Part shown: one piece after another, positions 38,585 through 48,028 of the stretch
Layout: each line of letters begins with the position of its first letter
Numbering within the stretch: the first letter of the stretch is position 1
Assembly (NCBI RefSeq): GCF_004135735.1
Contig: NZ_CP012670.1
Span: 3,865,501 to 3,929,500, forward strand
Source: Sorangium cellulosum
GTDB taxonomy: Bacteria > Myxococcota_A > Polyangia > Polyangiales > Polyangiaceae
Direction of reading: 5' to 3'
DNA: 64,000 nucleotides
Position numbers and translations under genes: made by a program
The notes under the pieces: model-generated
Seen by the model: the letters and a program-made list of their open reading frames with translations, nothing else
Told to the model about the DNA's origin: nothing
The model's database searches: none

Positions 38585-40048
38585 CTAGCCCTTGCCCGCG
38601 GCAGCGGGCGCCGAGGGCTGCGCCGGCGGCATGATGATGCGGAACTTCCCGCTCAAGTGCAGCAGCGACATCGTGTACAGCATGCCGTCATAGTATCGCC
38701 ACTTGCCGGTGGGCGGCTCACGTCGATACAGCTCTTCGATGAAGCGCCAGGCCCGCGGATGGGTGGCCGCCAGGGCAGCGACGGCGTTCATCGACACGAG
38801 CCCGAGCGACTCGTGATCGACGAGGGGCTTCCCGTCGAGGCTGAAGTTGGCCCGGTACCCGGGGCCCTGTGCCTCGAAGAACGCGAGGAGTCGATCGCTC
38901 AGCTCGATCTCCCGCGGATCCTTCGCCCACCACGCCGCGTCCACGGCCCAGTTCATCGCGGTGCGGAACGCGTCGTAGCGGAAGTTGGCGGTCCCTGCGT
39001 CCCAGGAGGCGGCCTTGGGGGTGCCGTCGAAGCCGGCGTAGTCCGGGGCGAGCCCGGTCTTCGGATGGGTCGTCTTGACGAAGAAATCGCGGCTCACCTT
39101 GGCCGCCTCGGCCCAGAACGCGCGATCCGCCTCGGGGCCCCAGGCCGCCCAGAGCTCGTAGAACGCAGGCAGGTGATACGAGGGGTTGGTGTGATCGCCG
39201 TTCTTCGAGAAGTTGTCCGAGTCGGGCGTGAACCGCACCATCTTGTGCTCGGTGTTGAAGAGCGAGTGCAAGGTGGTCTTGCGCTTGTCCGCGTTGACCG
39301 GCCCGGTGATGGGCTTGCGGTTCTTCATCGCGTCGAGCAGGCTCAGGGCCTCCTTCCGGTAGTCGTAAATCCCCTTGCCGTCTCCCCAGCGATGGGACGC
39401 GAACAGTAGCGCCGTGGCGAAATACTCCTCGGCGTCGGGGGCGGGGTTCTCGTCCATGGCCGTGCCGTCCGGGCGCATCTGCCAGGAGAAATAGCCGAAG
39501 CCGGGGCGACGCGGATCCGCGTGGTACATGTGGGACTTCGCCCAGTTCCACAGCGCGTCGAAGTCGTCCTTTCGATCGACCTGCACGGCGATCATCATGC
39601 CGTACGACATGCCCTCGGAGCGGACGTCGCCATTGCCGATATCCATGATGTACGCCTTGGGGCCGTTCGCGTTCTTCCCCGCCGCGAACATGACGGCCTC
39701 TTCCTTGGGGTCGCCGTGGAAGAGCTGCGCGTAAGCCTTCGCGATCTTGGCGTCGATCTCGGCGGGCTTGTGCCCCAGCTCGGCGAACAGGTTGCGGTAC
39801 TCGCCCGTGAAGTACGCTCCCTTGGCGGCAGGCCGGAGCGCTCGATCCTGGGGCGCGGGCTCCGGCGTCGGGGACCCCTGCGCCGCGCTGGTCTGCGTCG
39901 CGGTGCCGGCCTGAGGGGCGCCGCTGGCTTGCGCGGCGGCGCTCGCCGGATCGGGGGAGCCGACCTGGGCGCCCTGGTTGCTGGGCGCGCAGGCGAATGC
40001 CGTGAGCGCGAGCCATGATGATACGACCGTTACCATTCGTGAGTTCAT
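38585..40048 (-). CDS. GH8 reducing-end xylose-releasing exo-oligoxylanase, exported
   Basis: The 487-residue protein carries an export signal (VVSSWLALTAFACA, possibly a lipoprotein), a low-complexity Ala/Gln/Pro linker to about 70, and a family 8 glycoside hydrolase domain. GAYFTGEYRNLFAELG, DVRSEGMSYGMM (general acid Glu145), GYFSWQMRPDG and PSYHLPAFYELWA match the Bacillus Rex enzymes as I recall them. Rex enzymes release xylose from the reducing end of xylo-oligosaccharides, rather than acting as endoglucanases. The ATG at 40048 has GAGGA seven bases upstream. It suits a plant-polymer-degrading Sorangium. Confidence 0.9.
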   Translation of the reverse strand: MNSRMVTVVSSWLALTAFACAPSNQGAQVGSPDPASAAAQASGAPQAGTATQTSAAQGSPTPEPAPQDRALRPAAKGAYFTGEYRNLFAELGHKPAEIDAKIAKAYAQLFHGDPKEEAVMFAAGKNANGPKAYIMDIGNGDVRSEGMSYGMMIAVQVDRKDDFDALWNWAKSHMYHADPRRPGFGYFSWQMRPDGTAMDENPAPDAEEYFATALLFASHRWGDGKGIYDYRKEALSLLDAMKNRKPITGPVNADKRKTTLHSLFNTEHKMVRFTPDSDNFSKNGDHTNPSYHLPAFYELWAAWGPEADRAFWAEAAKVSRDFFVKTTHPKTGLAPDYAGFDGTPKAASWDAGTANFRYDAFRTAMNWAVDAAWWAKDPREIELSDRLLAFFEAQGPGYRANFSLDGKPLVDHESLGLVSMNAVAALAATHPRAWRFIEELYRREPPTGKWRYYDGMLYTMSLLHLSGKFRIIMPPAQPSAPAAAGKG

Positions 40049-40127
40049 CGCTGTCCTCGTTGGCGTGATCAAGGGTCTTCTCGATTCGTGCAAGACTGAA
40101 CCTGGGACGAGCTCGGGTGACAACGCG

Positions 40128-41702
40128 CTAGACCGCCCCCTCGCGGAGCCACTCGCCGAACCGCTCGCCGATCATCAGCGCCGTCAGGTTCGTGTTCACG
40201 CTCGGGATGGTCGGCATGATGCTCGCGTCCGCGACGAGGAGGCCCTCGACGCCGCGGACGCGCCCGCGCCCGTCGACCGCCGCCGACGCGGCCCCCTCGG
40301 GCCCCATCGGGGCGGTGCCGCACGGGTGATAGCCGGAGCCGCAGCTCCGGTAGATCCACCTCTCGAGCGCCTCGCGCCGCATCAGCGTGCGCTCCATGGG
40401 CCACACGAACCAGCCGAGCTCGCGCATCGGCGCGGTTCGGGCGACCTGGTACGCGAGCTCGAGCGCCTCGACCGCGCGCGCGAGGTCCTCGCGGTCGACG
40501 AGCATGTTCGAGGCGATGCGGGGCCGCGCGTGGGGGTCCGCGCTCGGGTACTCGATGCGGCCGGCGCCGCGCGGCTTGCCGATGCAGCACGCGATCGCGA
40601 ACGCCGGGATCGTGAGGCGCGGGTGCAGCGGGAAGAAGGAGCCCGGCTGGAGCTGCATGTCGTTCGGGTACGGGCTGCCGCGCGACGTGTAGCGGAGCAC
40701 CGTCTGGACGAGCGGGTCGCGCGCGACGTCGAGGAGCCCGCGGCGGCGCGGCCACAGGGCGATGGCCGCCCCCGGGTGGTCGAGCAGCCGCGCCCCCACG
40801 GCGGGCACGTCGGACACGAGCGCGACCCCGAGGCGCGCGAGCTCTGCGCGCGGCCCGATCCCGCTGCGCAGGAGGATCCCGGGCGTCGCGATCGCGCCCG
40901 CGCAGAGCACCACCTTCCGCGTCGCGACGACCTCGACGCGGCCGTCGGCCTCGATCTCGACCCCCTCGACCCGGCGGTTTCGCACGAGCACGCGCCGCAC
41001 CGTGGTGCGCGGCCGGAGCCGCAGGTTCTCCCGCCGGCGCACCTCGGCGGTCAGGTAGCAGCGCGCCGCGCTCATGCGCTGTCCGTCGATCTTGTTCATC
41101 GCGTGCGGCCCGACGCCCGCGGGCGCGCGCGGATCGTTCGTGTCCGCGCACGCGGGGTGGCCGAGCCCCCTGCACCCGTCGACGAACGCCGCCTGCCACG
41201 GCACGAGCTCCTCGCGCCGGGCGCGGCGGATGGGCACCGGGCCGCCCTTGCCGTGCCAGGGCTCGCCGAAGTCGCGGTCGTCCTCGAGGCGCTTGAAATA
41301 CGGCAGGCACGCGTCGAAGCCCCAGTCGGGCAGGCCGAGCGCGGCCCACTCGTCGTAATCGTACGGCTGGCCGCGGATGGCGATGCACGTGTTCACGGCC
41401 GACGAGCCGCCGACCACCTTGCCGCGCGGGAACAGGAACATGATCTGCCCGGGCGTCGGCCGGTGGCGGTAACCCCAGTCGTGCGCGAGCCACGAGTTGC
41501 GGGAGCCGTCCCGGAGGTCTCCGGGCAGGCGCGCCGGGTCGGGGTAGTCGGGGCCCGCCTCGAGCAACAGGACCTCGCGATCCGCGCGCTCCGTGACGCG
41601 CGCGGCGATCACGGCGCCGGCCGAGCCGGCCCCGACCACGACGAGCTCCGCGGCGCTGCCCGGGCGGGAAGGCGACGGAGAGGGCGGAGAGGAGCGAAAC
41701 AC
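40128..41702 (-). CDS. GMC-family FAD-dependent oxidoreductase
   Basis: The roughly 524-residue flavoprotein of the glucose-methanol-choline family oxidises an alcohol. The FAD-binding start is LVVVGAGSAGAVIAARV, the GMC signature is FPRGKVVGGSSAVNT, the second is GAIATPGILLRSGIG, and the active-site region is GYHPCGTAPMG with His, followed by NTNLTALMIGE. The GTG at 41702 is the nearest plausible start before the FAD motif, but has no clear ribosome site; an ATG at 41876 is an alternative. The substrate is unknown. It follows the GH8 gene upstream on the same strand. Confidence 0.9.
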   Translation of the reverse strand: MFRSSPPSPSPSRPGSAAELVVVGAGSAGAVIAARVTERADREVLLLEAGPDYPDPARLPGDLRDGSRNSWLAHDWGYRHRPTPGQIMFLFPRGKVVGGSSAVNTCIAIRGQPYDYDEWAALGLPDWGFDACLPYFKRLEDDRDFGEPWHGKGGPVPIRRARREELVPWQAAFVDGCRGLGHPACADTNDPRAPAGVGPHAMNKIDGQRMSAARCYLTAEVRRRENLRLRPRTTVRRVLVRNRRVEGVEIEADGRVEVVATRKVVLCAGAIATPGILLRSGIGPRAELARLGVALVSDVPAVGARLLDHPGAAIALWPRRRGLLDVARDPLVQTVLRYTSRGSPYPNDMQLQPGSFFPLHPRLTIPAFAIACCIGKPRGAGRIEYPSADPHARPRIASNMLVDREDLARAVEALELAYQVARTAPMRELGWFVWPMERTLMRREALERWIYRSCGSGYHPCGTAPMGPEGAASAAVDGRGRVRGVEGLLVADASIMPTIPSVNTNLTALMIGERFGEWLREGAV

Positions 41703-41970
41703 GTTGGAAGCACGACCTACACGGGATCGCGTTGCCCGGCAACGCTCCGCGAGATCCGAGCGCGCGAAGAATCGCTCGATGTCAGGACGACCCCTCGGGT
41801 CCGGGTGAATGCGCCAGTGAGAGCGGTACGGGGCCTCGCGGTTTTGGGAGCGTATCTGGCGACGAGGGGGGCCCATCGAAGAACCCGCGGACCGTGGAGA
41901 GAATCGGGCGATACGCGCCGCCCGATCGAATGGATGGATAGGGACAGCCCCCGGGAATCCACCTGTCTCG

Positions 41971-42798
41971 TCAACGCGGCGCGGCGGGCGCGGCGGAGGC
42001 GGCGGCGGGGATGGACGCCCCGGCCGGCGCCGCCCCCTCCTGCTGGTCGATGAGCCGCGGCAGCTCATCGACGCTCGGCAAGAGGACGATCTCGATGCGC
42101 CGGTTCTCCTGCCGGCCTGAAGGCGTGTTGTTCGGAGACACCGGGTCGAACTCGCCGTAGCCCGCCGCGACGAGGTTATTCGGGCGCATGCCGGCCGCGA
42201 TGACGAACTCGGTGACCGTCAGCGCGCGCGCCGTGGAGAGCTCCCAGTTGTTGCGGTACTTGGCCTCGGCCAGGGGCACGTTGTCGGTGTGCCCGGCGAC
42301 CATGAACCGCCGGTCCTCGTACTCCTTCAGGACGCTCGCGACCTCCTTCAGCGCGGCCTGTCCGTCGGGCGACAGCTCGGCGCTCCCGGAGGGAAAGAGC
42401 ACCTCCGCGGGCAGCTTGACGATCATGCGCCCGTCGCGGATCAACACCTTCAGCTTGCCCATGTCCGTCATCTTCTGGAGCCTCGCGGTGATCGCGTTGA
42501 ACGCGGTCAGCCGCTGCTCGGCGTCGGCGCGGAGCTTCCGCAGCTCCTCGAGCTCGCCCCGCGTCGCGCTCAGGCTCGCCTGCGACTCCGCCGCGAGCCT
42601 GTCGCTGCCTTCGCGCGCCGTCCTCTCGCGGTCTCGCTCGGCGCTCGTCTCGGCGAGCTTCGCCTTCTGCTCGTCGCGCTCGGCGTGGCACTGGGCCAGC
42701 CGCGCCGTGAGCCCGTCGTACCTGGTCTTGACGAGGAACGCCCCGACGGCGAGCGCGATGATGAGCAAGAGCGCGAAGAGCCAGGCGATGATCCTCAT
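41971..42798 (-). CDS. OmpA/MotB-like peptidoglycan-binding protein
   Basis: The 275-residue protein has an N-terminal membrane helix (IIAWLFALLLIIALAVGAFL), a coiled coil at about 30-100 (AERDEQKAKLAETSAERDRE), and an OmpA/MotB domain. LFPSGSAELSPDGQAAL, VAGHTDNVPLAEAKYRNNWE and GRQENRRIEIVL bind peptidoglycan. A Pro/Ala tail ends it. The lone-helix plus coiled-coil layout suggests an inner-membrane protein reaching the wall, like a MotB or TolR-type anchor, though no MotA partner is near. Confidence 0.88.
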   Translation of the reverse strand: MRIIAWLFALLLIIALAVGAFLVKTRYDGLTARLAQCHAERDEQKAKLAETSAERDRERTAREGSDRLAAESQASLSATRGELEELRKLRADAEQRLTAFNAITARLQKMTDMGKLKVLIRDGRMIVKLPAEVLFPSGSAELSPDGQAALKEVASVLKEYEDRRFMVAGHTDNVPLAEAKYRNNWELSTARALTVTEFVIAAGMRPNNLVAAGYGEFDPVSPNNTPSGRQENRRIEIVLLPSVDELPRLIDQQEGAAPAGASIPAAASAAPAAPR

Positions 42799-42925
42799 CG
42801 TGAGACCCTATCGCAGCGCGACCCGTCCGGGAACGCGCGCCGGGTCGCCCGTCACGGCCGAGAGCGCGCCGGAGGGCTCGCCCACCGGAGGATCTTCGCG
42901 GCGCCGAGCGGCGCGGGCGCCGGGG

Positions 42926-42958
42926 TGAATGCAGGGCATGGGCTGAATGCAGGGCATG
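42926..42958. repeat. 18-bp period direct repeat, two copies
   Basis: TGAATGCAGGGCATG occurs at 42926-42940 and 42944-42958. The pair lies between the divergent OmpA-like gene (minus) and the lipoprotein gene (plus), so it is in a shared control region. Confidence 0.7.
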
Positions 42959-43073
42959 TGATACGTCTGCGCTTCAACGCGCGCCGGAGGGCCCAGTTCG
43001 CGCTTGACACCGCGGAACGACCTCGCGTCTCCTTGATTTCGGACACGATCAGGTCCTCCGGAGGGCTCGTCGC

Positions 43074-44273
43074 GTGCTCGTATCCATCTCTCATGTCGCG
43101 GGCCCCCACACGAGGCCCGTCCCCGGCCCCGCGCAGCAGGAGGGCGGACGGCGCCGGTCGCCGCCGCGGAGCCAGGCGACCCCGCGGAGCCCAGGCAGGG
43201 CCGCCCTGCGCGCTGCCTGGAGGGCGCTGCCGTTCCTCGCCGCCTCGGCGCTCTGCGCGTTCGGCGCGGGGTGCAACGGGACGTACGGCGCTCACGCCGG
43301 GCAGGCCATGACGCCGAGCCCGGCCACCTGGCAATCGGTCACGATCCCGGACCACGGCTTCTCGGTCCGCATGCCGATGCAGCCCGAGGTCGAGCGTGAG
43401 ACCGAGATCGCGGACGATGGCGGCGTGATGGGGGTGTTCTTCGGCGCCAACGTCCTGCGCGACGTCGTCCTCGGGTTCCGCATCGTCCACGACCCCGTGG
43501 GCTTCACCGGCCACCCGATCAAGGACGGCGCGCTCGTGGATCTGATCGCCGACGACCCGCGGGGTCGCGCTCCGGCGGACACCTCGGAGGTCGTGTCCCG
43601 GCGCGAGTTCCTGTCCGGGGGGCTCCAGGGCAGGGACGTCGCGATGGTCGATCGGCAGCGCGGCACGATGATGCACGTCCGGCTCCTCCTCGGCCGGCAG
43701 CGCCTCTTCGGCGCCTTCGCGATCCACGCGATCGAGGAGCAGGCCCGGCTCGCCCCCATCGTCGCGGCCTACCTGGGCTCCGTGGTGGTCACGCCGGCCG
43801 AGGCCACGTCGCCGGTCGGGAGCGGCAAGCTGGACCTGGCCCGCTGGGAGCACGTCTGCCCTCCTGAAGCGGATTTCGTCGCCGTCATGCCCGGTTCGGT
43901 GCGTCACGAGGAGGTGACGCTGCCGCTCGCGGAGGAGACCTATCAGGTCAACGTCTACTCCGTGACCACCGATGTCGAGAGCTACAGGGTCTACGAGGTG
44001 CGGGTCGGGGAGGCTCCGAAGATGAAGCTCGTCGAGCACCTCCGCGCGTCGCTCCTCGCCGGCGGGGCGCGCGTGCGAGAGGAGCGCGACGTCCAGTCCC
44101 GGGGCTACTCCGGGCGTTCCCTCGTCGTCGAGCACGGCGACTACCTCATCCATACACGGCTCTTCCTGACGGCGGGCCGCGTCTACGACGTCCGCGCCAC
44201 CGTGCCTCTCCGCCGCGAGGCGGCGTCGAAGCCCCATATCGACAGGTTCTTCGAACACTTCAAGATCCTCTGA
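43074..44273 (+). CDS. Hypothetical lipoprotein with two related halves
   Basis: The 399-residue reading starts at GTG with CGGAGGG eight bases before. After a basic leader of about 45 residues comes a lipoprotein signal (LPFLAASALCAFGAGC). Two halves follow, each with an F-V/S-V/A-x-MP motif and a tail on uptake of a ligand-like surface: HGFSVRMPMQPEVERE and EADFVAVMPGSVRHEE. This recalls duplicated domains of unknown function in secreted proteins. It ends nine bases before the protease gene, whose GAGG ribosome site overlaps its stop, so the two are coupled. Confidence 0.78.
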   Translation: MLVSISHVAGPHTRPVPGPAQQEGGRRRSPPRSQATPRSPGRAALRAAWRALPFLAASALCAFGAGCNGTYGAHAGQAMTPSPATWQSVTIPDHGFSVRMPMQPEVERETEIADDGGVMGVFFGANVLRDVVLGFRIVHDPVGFTGHPIKDGALVDLIADDPRGRAPADTSEVVSRREFLSGGLQGRDVAMVDRQRGTMMHVRLLLGRQRLFGAFAIHAIEEQARLAPIVAAYLGSVVVTPAEATSPVGSGKLDLARWEHVCPPEADFVAVMPGSVRHEEVTLPLAEETYQVNVYSVTTDVESYRVYEVRVGEAPKMKLVEHLRASLLAGGARVREERDVQSRGYSGRSLVVEHGDYLIHTRLFLTAGRVYDVRATVPLRREAASKPHIDRFFEHFKIL

Positions 44274-44282
44274 GGCACGTCG

Positions 44283-45446
44283 ATGCGAACCGCGCTCCTC
44301 ACCCTCGTGCTCCTCCTCGCGCTCCCCCGCGGCGCGGCGGCGCAGGCCCCGAACGGAAAGGCTGCGACGCGGGCCCCGAACGGAAAGGCGGCCTCGCAGG
44401 CCGGGAGCGGGCCGAGCCCGATCGCGCTGCGCCCGCTCGATCGGGCCACGGTGCGCGTCGTGACGTTGAGCGGCATCCGGCCGGCGCGGGTCCAGAGCAG
44501 CCGCACCGGCCTGGTGCGCCTCCCGGCGATCGGCGAGATCAGCCATGGCACCGGCTTCGTCACCGACCGGAGCGGGCTCATCGTCACGGCGGCGCACGTG
44601 ACCAGCGGGGCGGATCTCATCGCGGTGCTGCTGCCGGGTCACACCGACGCGCTGGCGGCGCGGGTGGTCTTCGTCCACCCGGAGCGGGACGTCGCGGTGC
44701 TGCACGCGGCCGGGTCGTTCGCCGACGTGCTCTCCCTCCCCGCGCACGATCCGCCGCTCCAGATGGCGGAGCAGGTGAGCGCGAGCGGCTATCCCGTCGA
44801 TCTCCGGGAGCGGTATCCCGCCGCCACGGCGGGCGTCGTGAGCCGCCAGCTCAACAGCGGGAGCTTGCAGCTCGCGATGGGGGTCAATCCCGGCAACTCC
44901 GGCGGGCCGGTGACCAACGGCGCGGGGCAGCTCCTCGGCATCGTCTCGCAGCGCGGCGCGCCGGAGGCGGGCCTGGAGAACATCGCCGTCATCGAGCCGC
45001 TCCGCCACGTGCGCGAGTCGGTCGAGCGGGCCAGGGCGGTGCTCCGCCACGAGGGCGCGTCGGCGCACGGGGAGGGCGGTCGCGTCCTGGCGGGGCTCCT
45101 CGCGGATTTCGTTCGCACCAGCGACGAGCGCCCGGTCTACGAGAAGACGAGCCTCACGGTCCTGCAGCGGGCCAGCGCGGCGCCGCGGACGCCCGAGGAG
45201 GAGGCGCTCGTCGCGGCGCACGCGTGGAACATGGGGCTCGCGCTCCTGGAGAGCCGCAGCAAGGCGGATCCGGCGCAGCTCGCCCCGGCCGACAGGGGCG
45301 CCGCGGAGCGGCTGCTGTCGCTCTCGCTGAAGCTCGCGCGGGACGTGAACCTGAGGGCGCCTCACGTGCGCGTCCACTATCCGATCGTCCGCACCATCGT
45401 GGTGAGCGCGGGACGCCCCTTCGTGCCGCCAGCGCCGCGGCGGTGA
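44283..45446 (+). CDS. Exported trypsin-like serine protease
   Basis: The 387-residue protein has a signal peptide (MRTALLTLVLLLALPRGAAA) and a short duplicated linker (APNGKAATR, APNGKAASQ). A trypsin-fold protease domain follows, with His105 in VTAAHV, Asp136 in RDVAVL and Ser206 in GNSGGPV. There is no PDZ domain; the C-terminal 120 residues are helical with no known match. The DegP-like spacing suggests periplasmic or surface quality control. It is coupled to the lipoprotein upstream, and both may act together. Confidence 0.9.
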   Translation: MRTALLTLVLLLALPRGAAAQAPNGKAATRAPNGKAASQAGSGPSPIALRPLDRATVRVVTLSGIRPARVQSSRTGLVRLPAIGEISHGTGFVTDRSGLIVTAAHVTSGADLIAVLLPGHTDALAARVVFVHPERDVAVLHAAGSFADVLSLPAHDPPLQMAEQVSASGYPVDLRERYPAATAGVVSRQLNSGSLQLAMGVNPGNSGGPVTNGAGQLLGIVSQRGAPEAGLENIAVIEPLRHVRESVERARAVLRHEGASAHGEGGRVLAGLLADFVRTSDERPVYEKTSLTVLQRASAAPRTPEEEALVAAHAWNMGLALLESRSKADPAQLAPADRGAAERLLSLSLKLARDVNLRAPHVRVHYPIVRTIVVSAGRPFVPPAPRR

Positions 45447-45462
45447 GCGGCGCGCGCGGGCG

Positions 45463-46236
45463 CTACCGCATCCCCAGCGCTTGCCTGAGCGCTGGCAGGA
45501 AGCGGCGGCTCACCGAGACGGTCTGTCCATCGGAGAGGTGGAGCAGCGCTCCGCCCGCCTCGGGCGTGAGCGCCCGTATCGCGCTCGCGCGGACGAGCTC
45601 GGCCCGGTGCACGCGGAGGAAGCCGAGCTGCGCGAGGCGCTCCTCCAGCGTGCTCAGGCTCTCGCGCAGGAGGTGCTCTTCCCCGTCGAGCGAGAAGGCG
45701 GTGTACTTGTCCTCGGCGCGGAACCGCGTGACGCGGAGCGGATCGAAGAAGCGAACCTTGCCGCCGTCGTGGACCGTCAGGAGCGCGGCGGTGCTCCCCG
45801 CAGGGGCCGCCTCGGAGGCGCGCGCCGAGGGCGCCGCCGCCGGCTCCGGTGGGCGCGTCGCGGCGGCGGTGATCGAGCGCGCGAGCAGGCGTTGGCGGAC
45901 CTTCTCCAGGGCCCGCTCGAGGCGCTCCTGCGCCACGGGCTTGAGCAGGTAATCGACGGCATCCGCCTCGAAGGCGAGCGCCGCGTACTGCGCGTGCGCC
46001 GTGGTGAAGACCACGAGCGGCGCGTCGACCGCCTCGGCCACGCCGAACCCGTCCAGCCCCGGCATGTCCACGTCGAGCAGGAGCAGATCGGGGCGGAGCG
46101 CGCGCGAGAGCGAGAGCGCGTCCGCGCCCGTCGCCGCCTCGCCGACCACCTCGGTGTCCTGGACGCGGGCGAGCATGCGGACGAGCCGCGCCCGCGCGAG
46201 CGCCTCGTCGTCGACCACGAGCGCGCGCAGCCTCAT
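45463..46236 (-). CDS. LytTR-family response regulator
   Basis: The 257-residue regulator has a receiver domain (VVDDEALARARLVRML; phospho-acceptor Asp55 in LLLLDVDMPGLDGFG; the VDYLLKP end) and a Pro/Ala linker. A LytTR DNA-binding domain at about 150-255 contains VTRFRAEDKYTAFSLDG and FLRVHRAELVRASAIRAL. The start overlaps the stop of the upstream sensor gene by four bases (ATGA). It probably controls its own or nearby genes by binding direct repeats. Confidence 0.93.
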   Translation of the reverse strand: MRLRALVVDDEALARARLVRMLARVQDTEVVGEAATGADALSLSRALRPDLLLLDVDMPGLDGFGVAEAVDAPLVVFTTAHAQYAALAFEADAVDYLLKPVAQERLERALEKVRQRLLARSITAAATRPPEPAAAPSARASEAAPAGSTAALLTVHDGGKVRFFDPLRVTRFRAEDKYTAFSLDGEEHLLRESLSTLEERLAQLGFLRVHRAELVRASAIRALTPEAGGALLHLSDGQTVSVSRRFLPALRQALGMR

Positions 46237-47264
46237 CGGCCCCACCGCACGGGCAAGCGCAGCCGCGCCTCGTATCCCCCCGCAGGGCCCGCCCCCGCGG
46301 ACAGGCGCCCGTCCTCGCCATAGAGGAGCCGCAGCCGCTCTCCCAGGTCCATCAGGCTGGTGCCGGTCCCGCGGTGCCTCGACCCGTCTGGGCCGGGGCC
46401 ATCGTCGTGCACGGACAGCAGCAGATCGTCGCCCTCGACCTCGGCGCGGACGGTCACCGCGCCGCCCTCCACGCGTCGGCTGGTGCCGTGCTTGACGGCG
46501 TTCTCCACGAGCGGCTGGAGCAGCATCGGCGGCACCTCGATGGGGTGGAGCGACGGGTCCACGAGGATCACATACCGCAGCCGCTCCTGGAACCGGATCG
46601 TCTCCACCTCGAGGTAGTCGATCGCGTTGGCGATCTCGTCGCCCAGCGGGACGACGTGCCGCTCCGAGCCCTCGAGCGAATAACGAAAGAGCTTGGCCAG
46701 CCGCCCCAGCACCTCCTCGGCGAGCTCGGGGTCGGTGGCGGTGAGGCTCATGGCGCTGTTCAGGCTGTTGTAGAGGAAATGGGGGTTCGTTCGCACCTGG
46801 AGCAGCCGCACGCGGGCGTCGAGCGCGGCGAGCTGCTCCCGGTGCGCGAGGCGCTTCTCCTCGCGGATGCGGGCCATGAACCGCCTGTACATGTAGATCC
46901 CGCCGAGCCACAGGAAGCTGATGAGGACCCCCTGCACGATGAGCAGGGCCGGGTGCATCGTCATGCTCGGCACCAGCGAGCCCACCACCGGCGCCGACAG
47001 CAGCGTGCCCGCGGTCACCACCGCGACGGTGGTCAGGCCATAGAGGGCGAACCGCGCGGGGCGCGGGATCTCGTGGAGAGGCAATCGGGCCAGGCCAGCG
47101 TTGTAGGCGGCCGCCTGCGCGAGGACGAGCACGTTGCTGTAGAGCGTGATGGCGCCCAGGATGCGCGGCACATGGGTCCAGTGCCAGTGGGCGTCGTCCC
47201 ACCGGAGCACGTGCGGGTTGACCAGCAGCGTGATGAACGGCGGCGCGATGACGCCGAACCACAT
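46233..47264 (-). CDS. LytS-like membrane sensor histidine kinase
   Basis: The 343-residue kinase has four or so membrane helices in its first 125 residues, without a distinct extracellular domain. The His_kinase box is VRTNPHFLYNSLNS with His162, and the ATPase domain has MLLQPLVENAVKHG and SVHDDGPGPDG. It is the partner of the LytTR regulator, and the genes overlap. The ATG at 47264 has GGGGAG six bases upstream; an in-frame GTG at 47324 is weaker. The signal is unknown. Confidence 0.92.
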   Translation of the reverse strand: MWFGVIAPPFITLLVNPHVLRWDDAHWHWTHVPRILGAITLYSNVLVLAQAAAYNAGLARLPLHEIPRPARFALYGLTTVAVVTAGTLLSAPVVGSLVPSMTMHPALLIVQGVLISFLWLGGIYMYRRFMARIREEKRLAHREQLAALDARVRLLQVRTNPHFLYNSLNSAMSLTATDPELAEEVLGRLAKLFRYSLEGSERHVVPLGDEIANAIDYLEVETIRFQERLRYVILVDPSLHPIEVPPMLLQPLVENAVKHGTSRRVEGGAVTVRAEVEGDDLLLSVHDDGPGPDGSRHRGTGTSLMDLGERLRLLYGEDGRLSAGAGPAGGYEARLRLPVRWGR

Positions 47265-47380
47265 CGCTCCCCGCGGGATGAGGACGGGGCGTGGCGACCT
47301 GGGCTCACCGCGGGCAGCGATCACGGCCCCGCAGGATAGCAGGGGGCCGCCGGGCCGGGGGGGCGGCGGCGATGAACGGC

Positions 47381-47440
47381 CGTCGCCGCGCGACGAGCGG
47401 CGGCGCCGCGCGACGAGCGGCAGCGCCGCGCGACGGGCGG
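47381..47440. repeat. 20-bp tandem repeat, three copies
   Basis: Three units at 47381-47400, 47401-47420 and 47421-47440 share GCCGCGCGACGAGCGG or a one-base variant. They lie in the 315-bp gap between the divergent sensor-kinase and 47580 genes. I see no gene in that gap. Confidence 0.75.
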
Positions 47441-47579
47441 CGCCGCCCGCCGCTCGCCCGCGTGTTGGCGCCGCTCGTCGCGCGCCTCTGCTCCTTCGTC
47501 GGCGGGCGCGGGCCGCGGGGGCCAGCGGACCCCAGGATGGGCTCACGCGGCGCCGACGGCGCGCGAGCGAGGGAGAGAG

Positions 47580-47984
47580 ATGAGCGCGACGAGGAGACCG
47601 GGGCGCCGGTGGGCGTGGTTCGCAGGGGTGACGGTGGTCTCCGCCGCGCTGCTCGGCGCCGGCGCGTACTGGCACCGTGGTCCGGACGCCCCGGGGGCAC
47701 GCCCGCTCGGACCGCTCTCGGCCTTCGCGCTGCCGGCCGGAGAGCGGATGCGCTTCGAGGGGCGCGTCGTGCAGCGGCTCGCCGCCGGCTCGTACACGTA
47801 CCTGGAGGTCGAGAGAGAAGAAGGGGAGCGGAGCTGGGTCGTCACCCTGTCGTCGTCGCGAGGCGCGCGCGCCGGCGCCGGCGGCGTGCGGGTCGTCGCC
47901 ATGGGCTTCGCGGATCAATTCGTGTCGAAGAGGCTCGGGCGCTCGTTCGACGGTCTGTATTTCGCCGTCGTGAAGCCCTTGTGA
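47580..47984 (+). CDS. Hypothetical membrane-anchored protein
   Basis: The 134-residue protein has one N-terminal membrane helix (WAWFAGVTVVSAALLGAGAYW) after a basic tip. The small beta domain contains MRFEGRVVQRLAAGSYTYLEVE and RSWVVTLSS, which reads like an OB-fold of the cytochrome c-biogenesis or NrfJ sort. GAGGGAGAGAG precedes the ATG. It is followed closely by a lipoprotein gene. The function is unknown. Confidence 0.8.
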   Translation: MSATRRPGRRWAWFAGVTVVSAALLGAGAYWHRGPDAPGARPLGPLSAFALPAGERMRFEGRVVQRLAAGSYTYLEVEREEGERSWVVTLSSSRGARAGAGGVRVVAMGFADQFVSKRLGRSFDGLYFAVVKPL

Positions 47985-48028
47985 CGTCACCGCGGAGACA
48001 ACGAAGGATGAAGAAAGGATCATTGTAT

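Noticed and set aside
38585..40048. GH8 protein as a cellulase (endoglucanase)
   Set aside because: The motif set follows the exo-oligoxylanase branch more closely as I recall it. Only an alignment would settle it.
43004..43032. TTGACA as a promoter for the lipoprotein gene at 43074
   Set aside because: No acceptable -10 lies 16-19 bases on (GTCTCC at that place).
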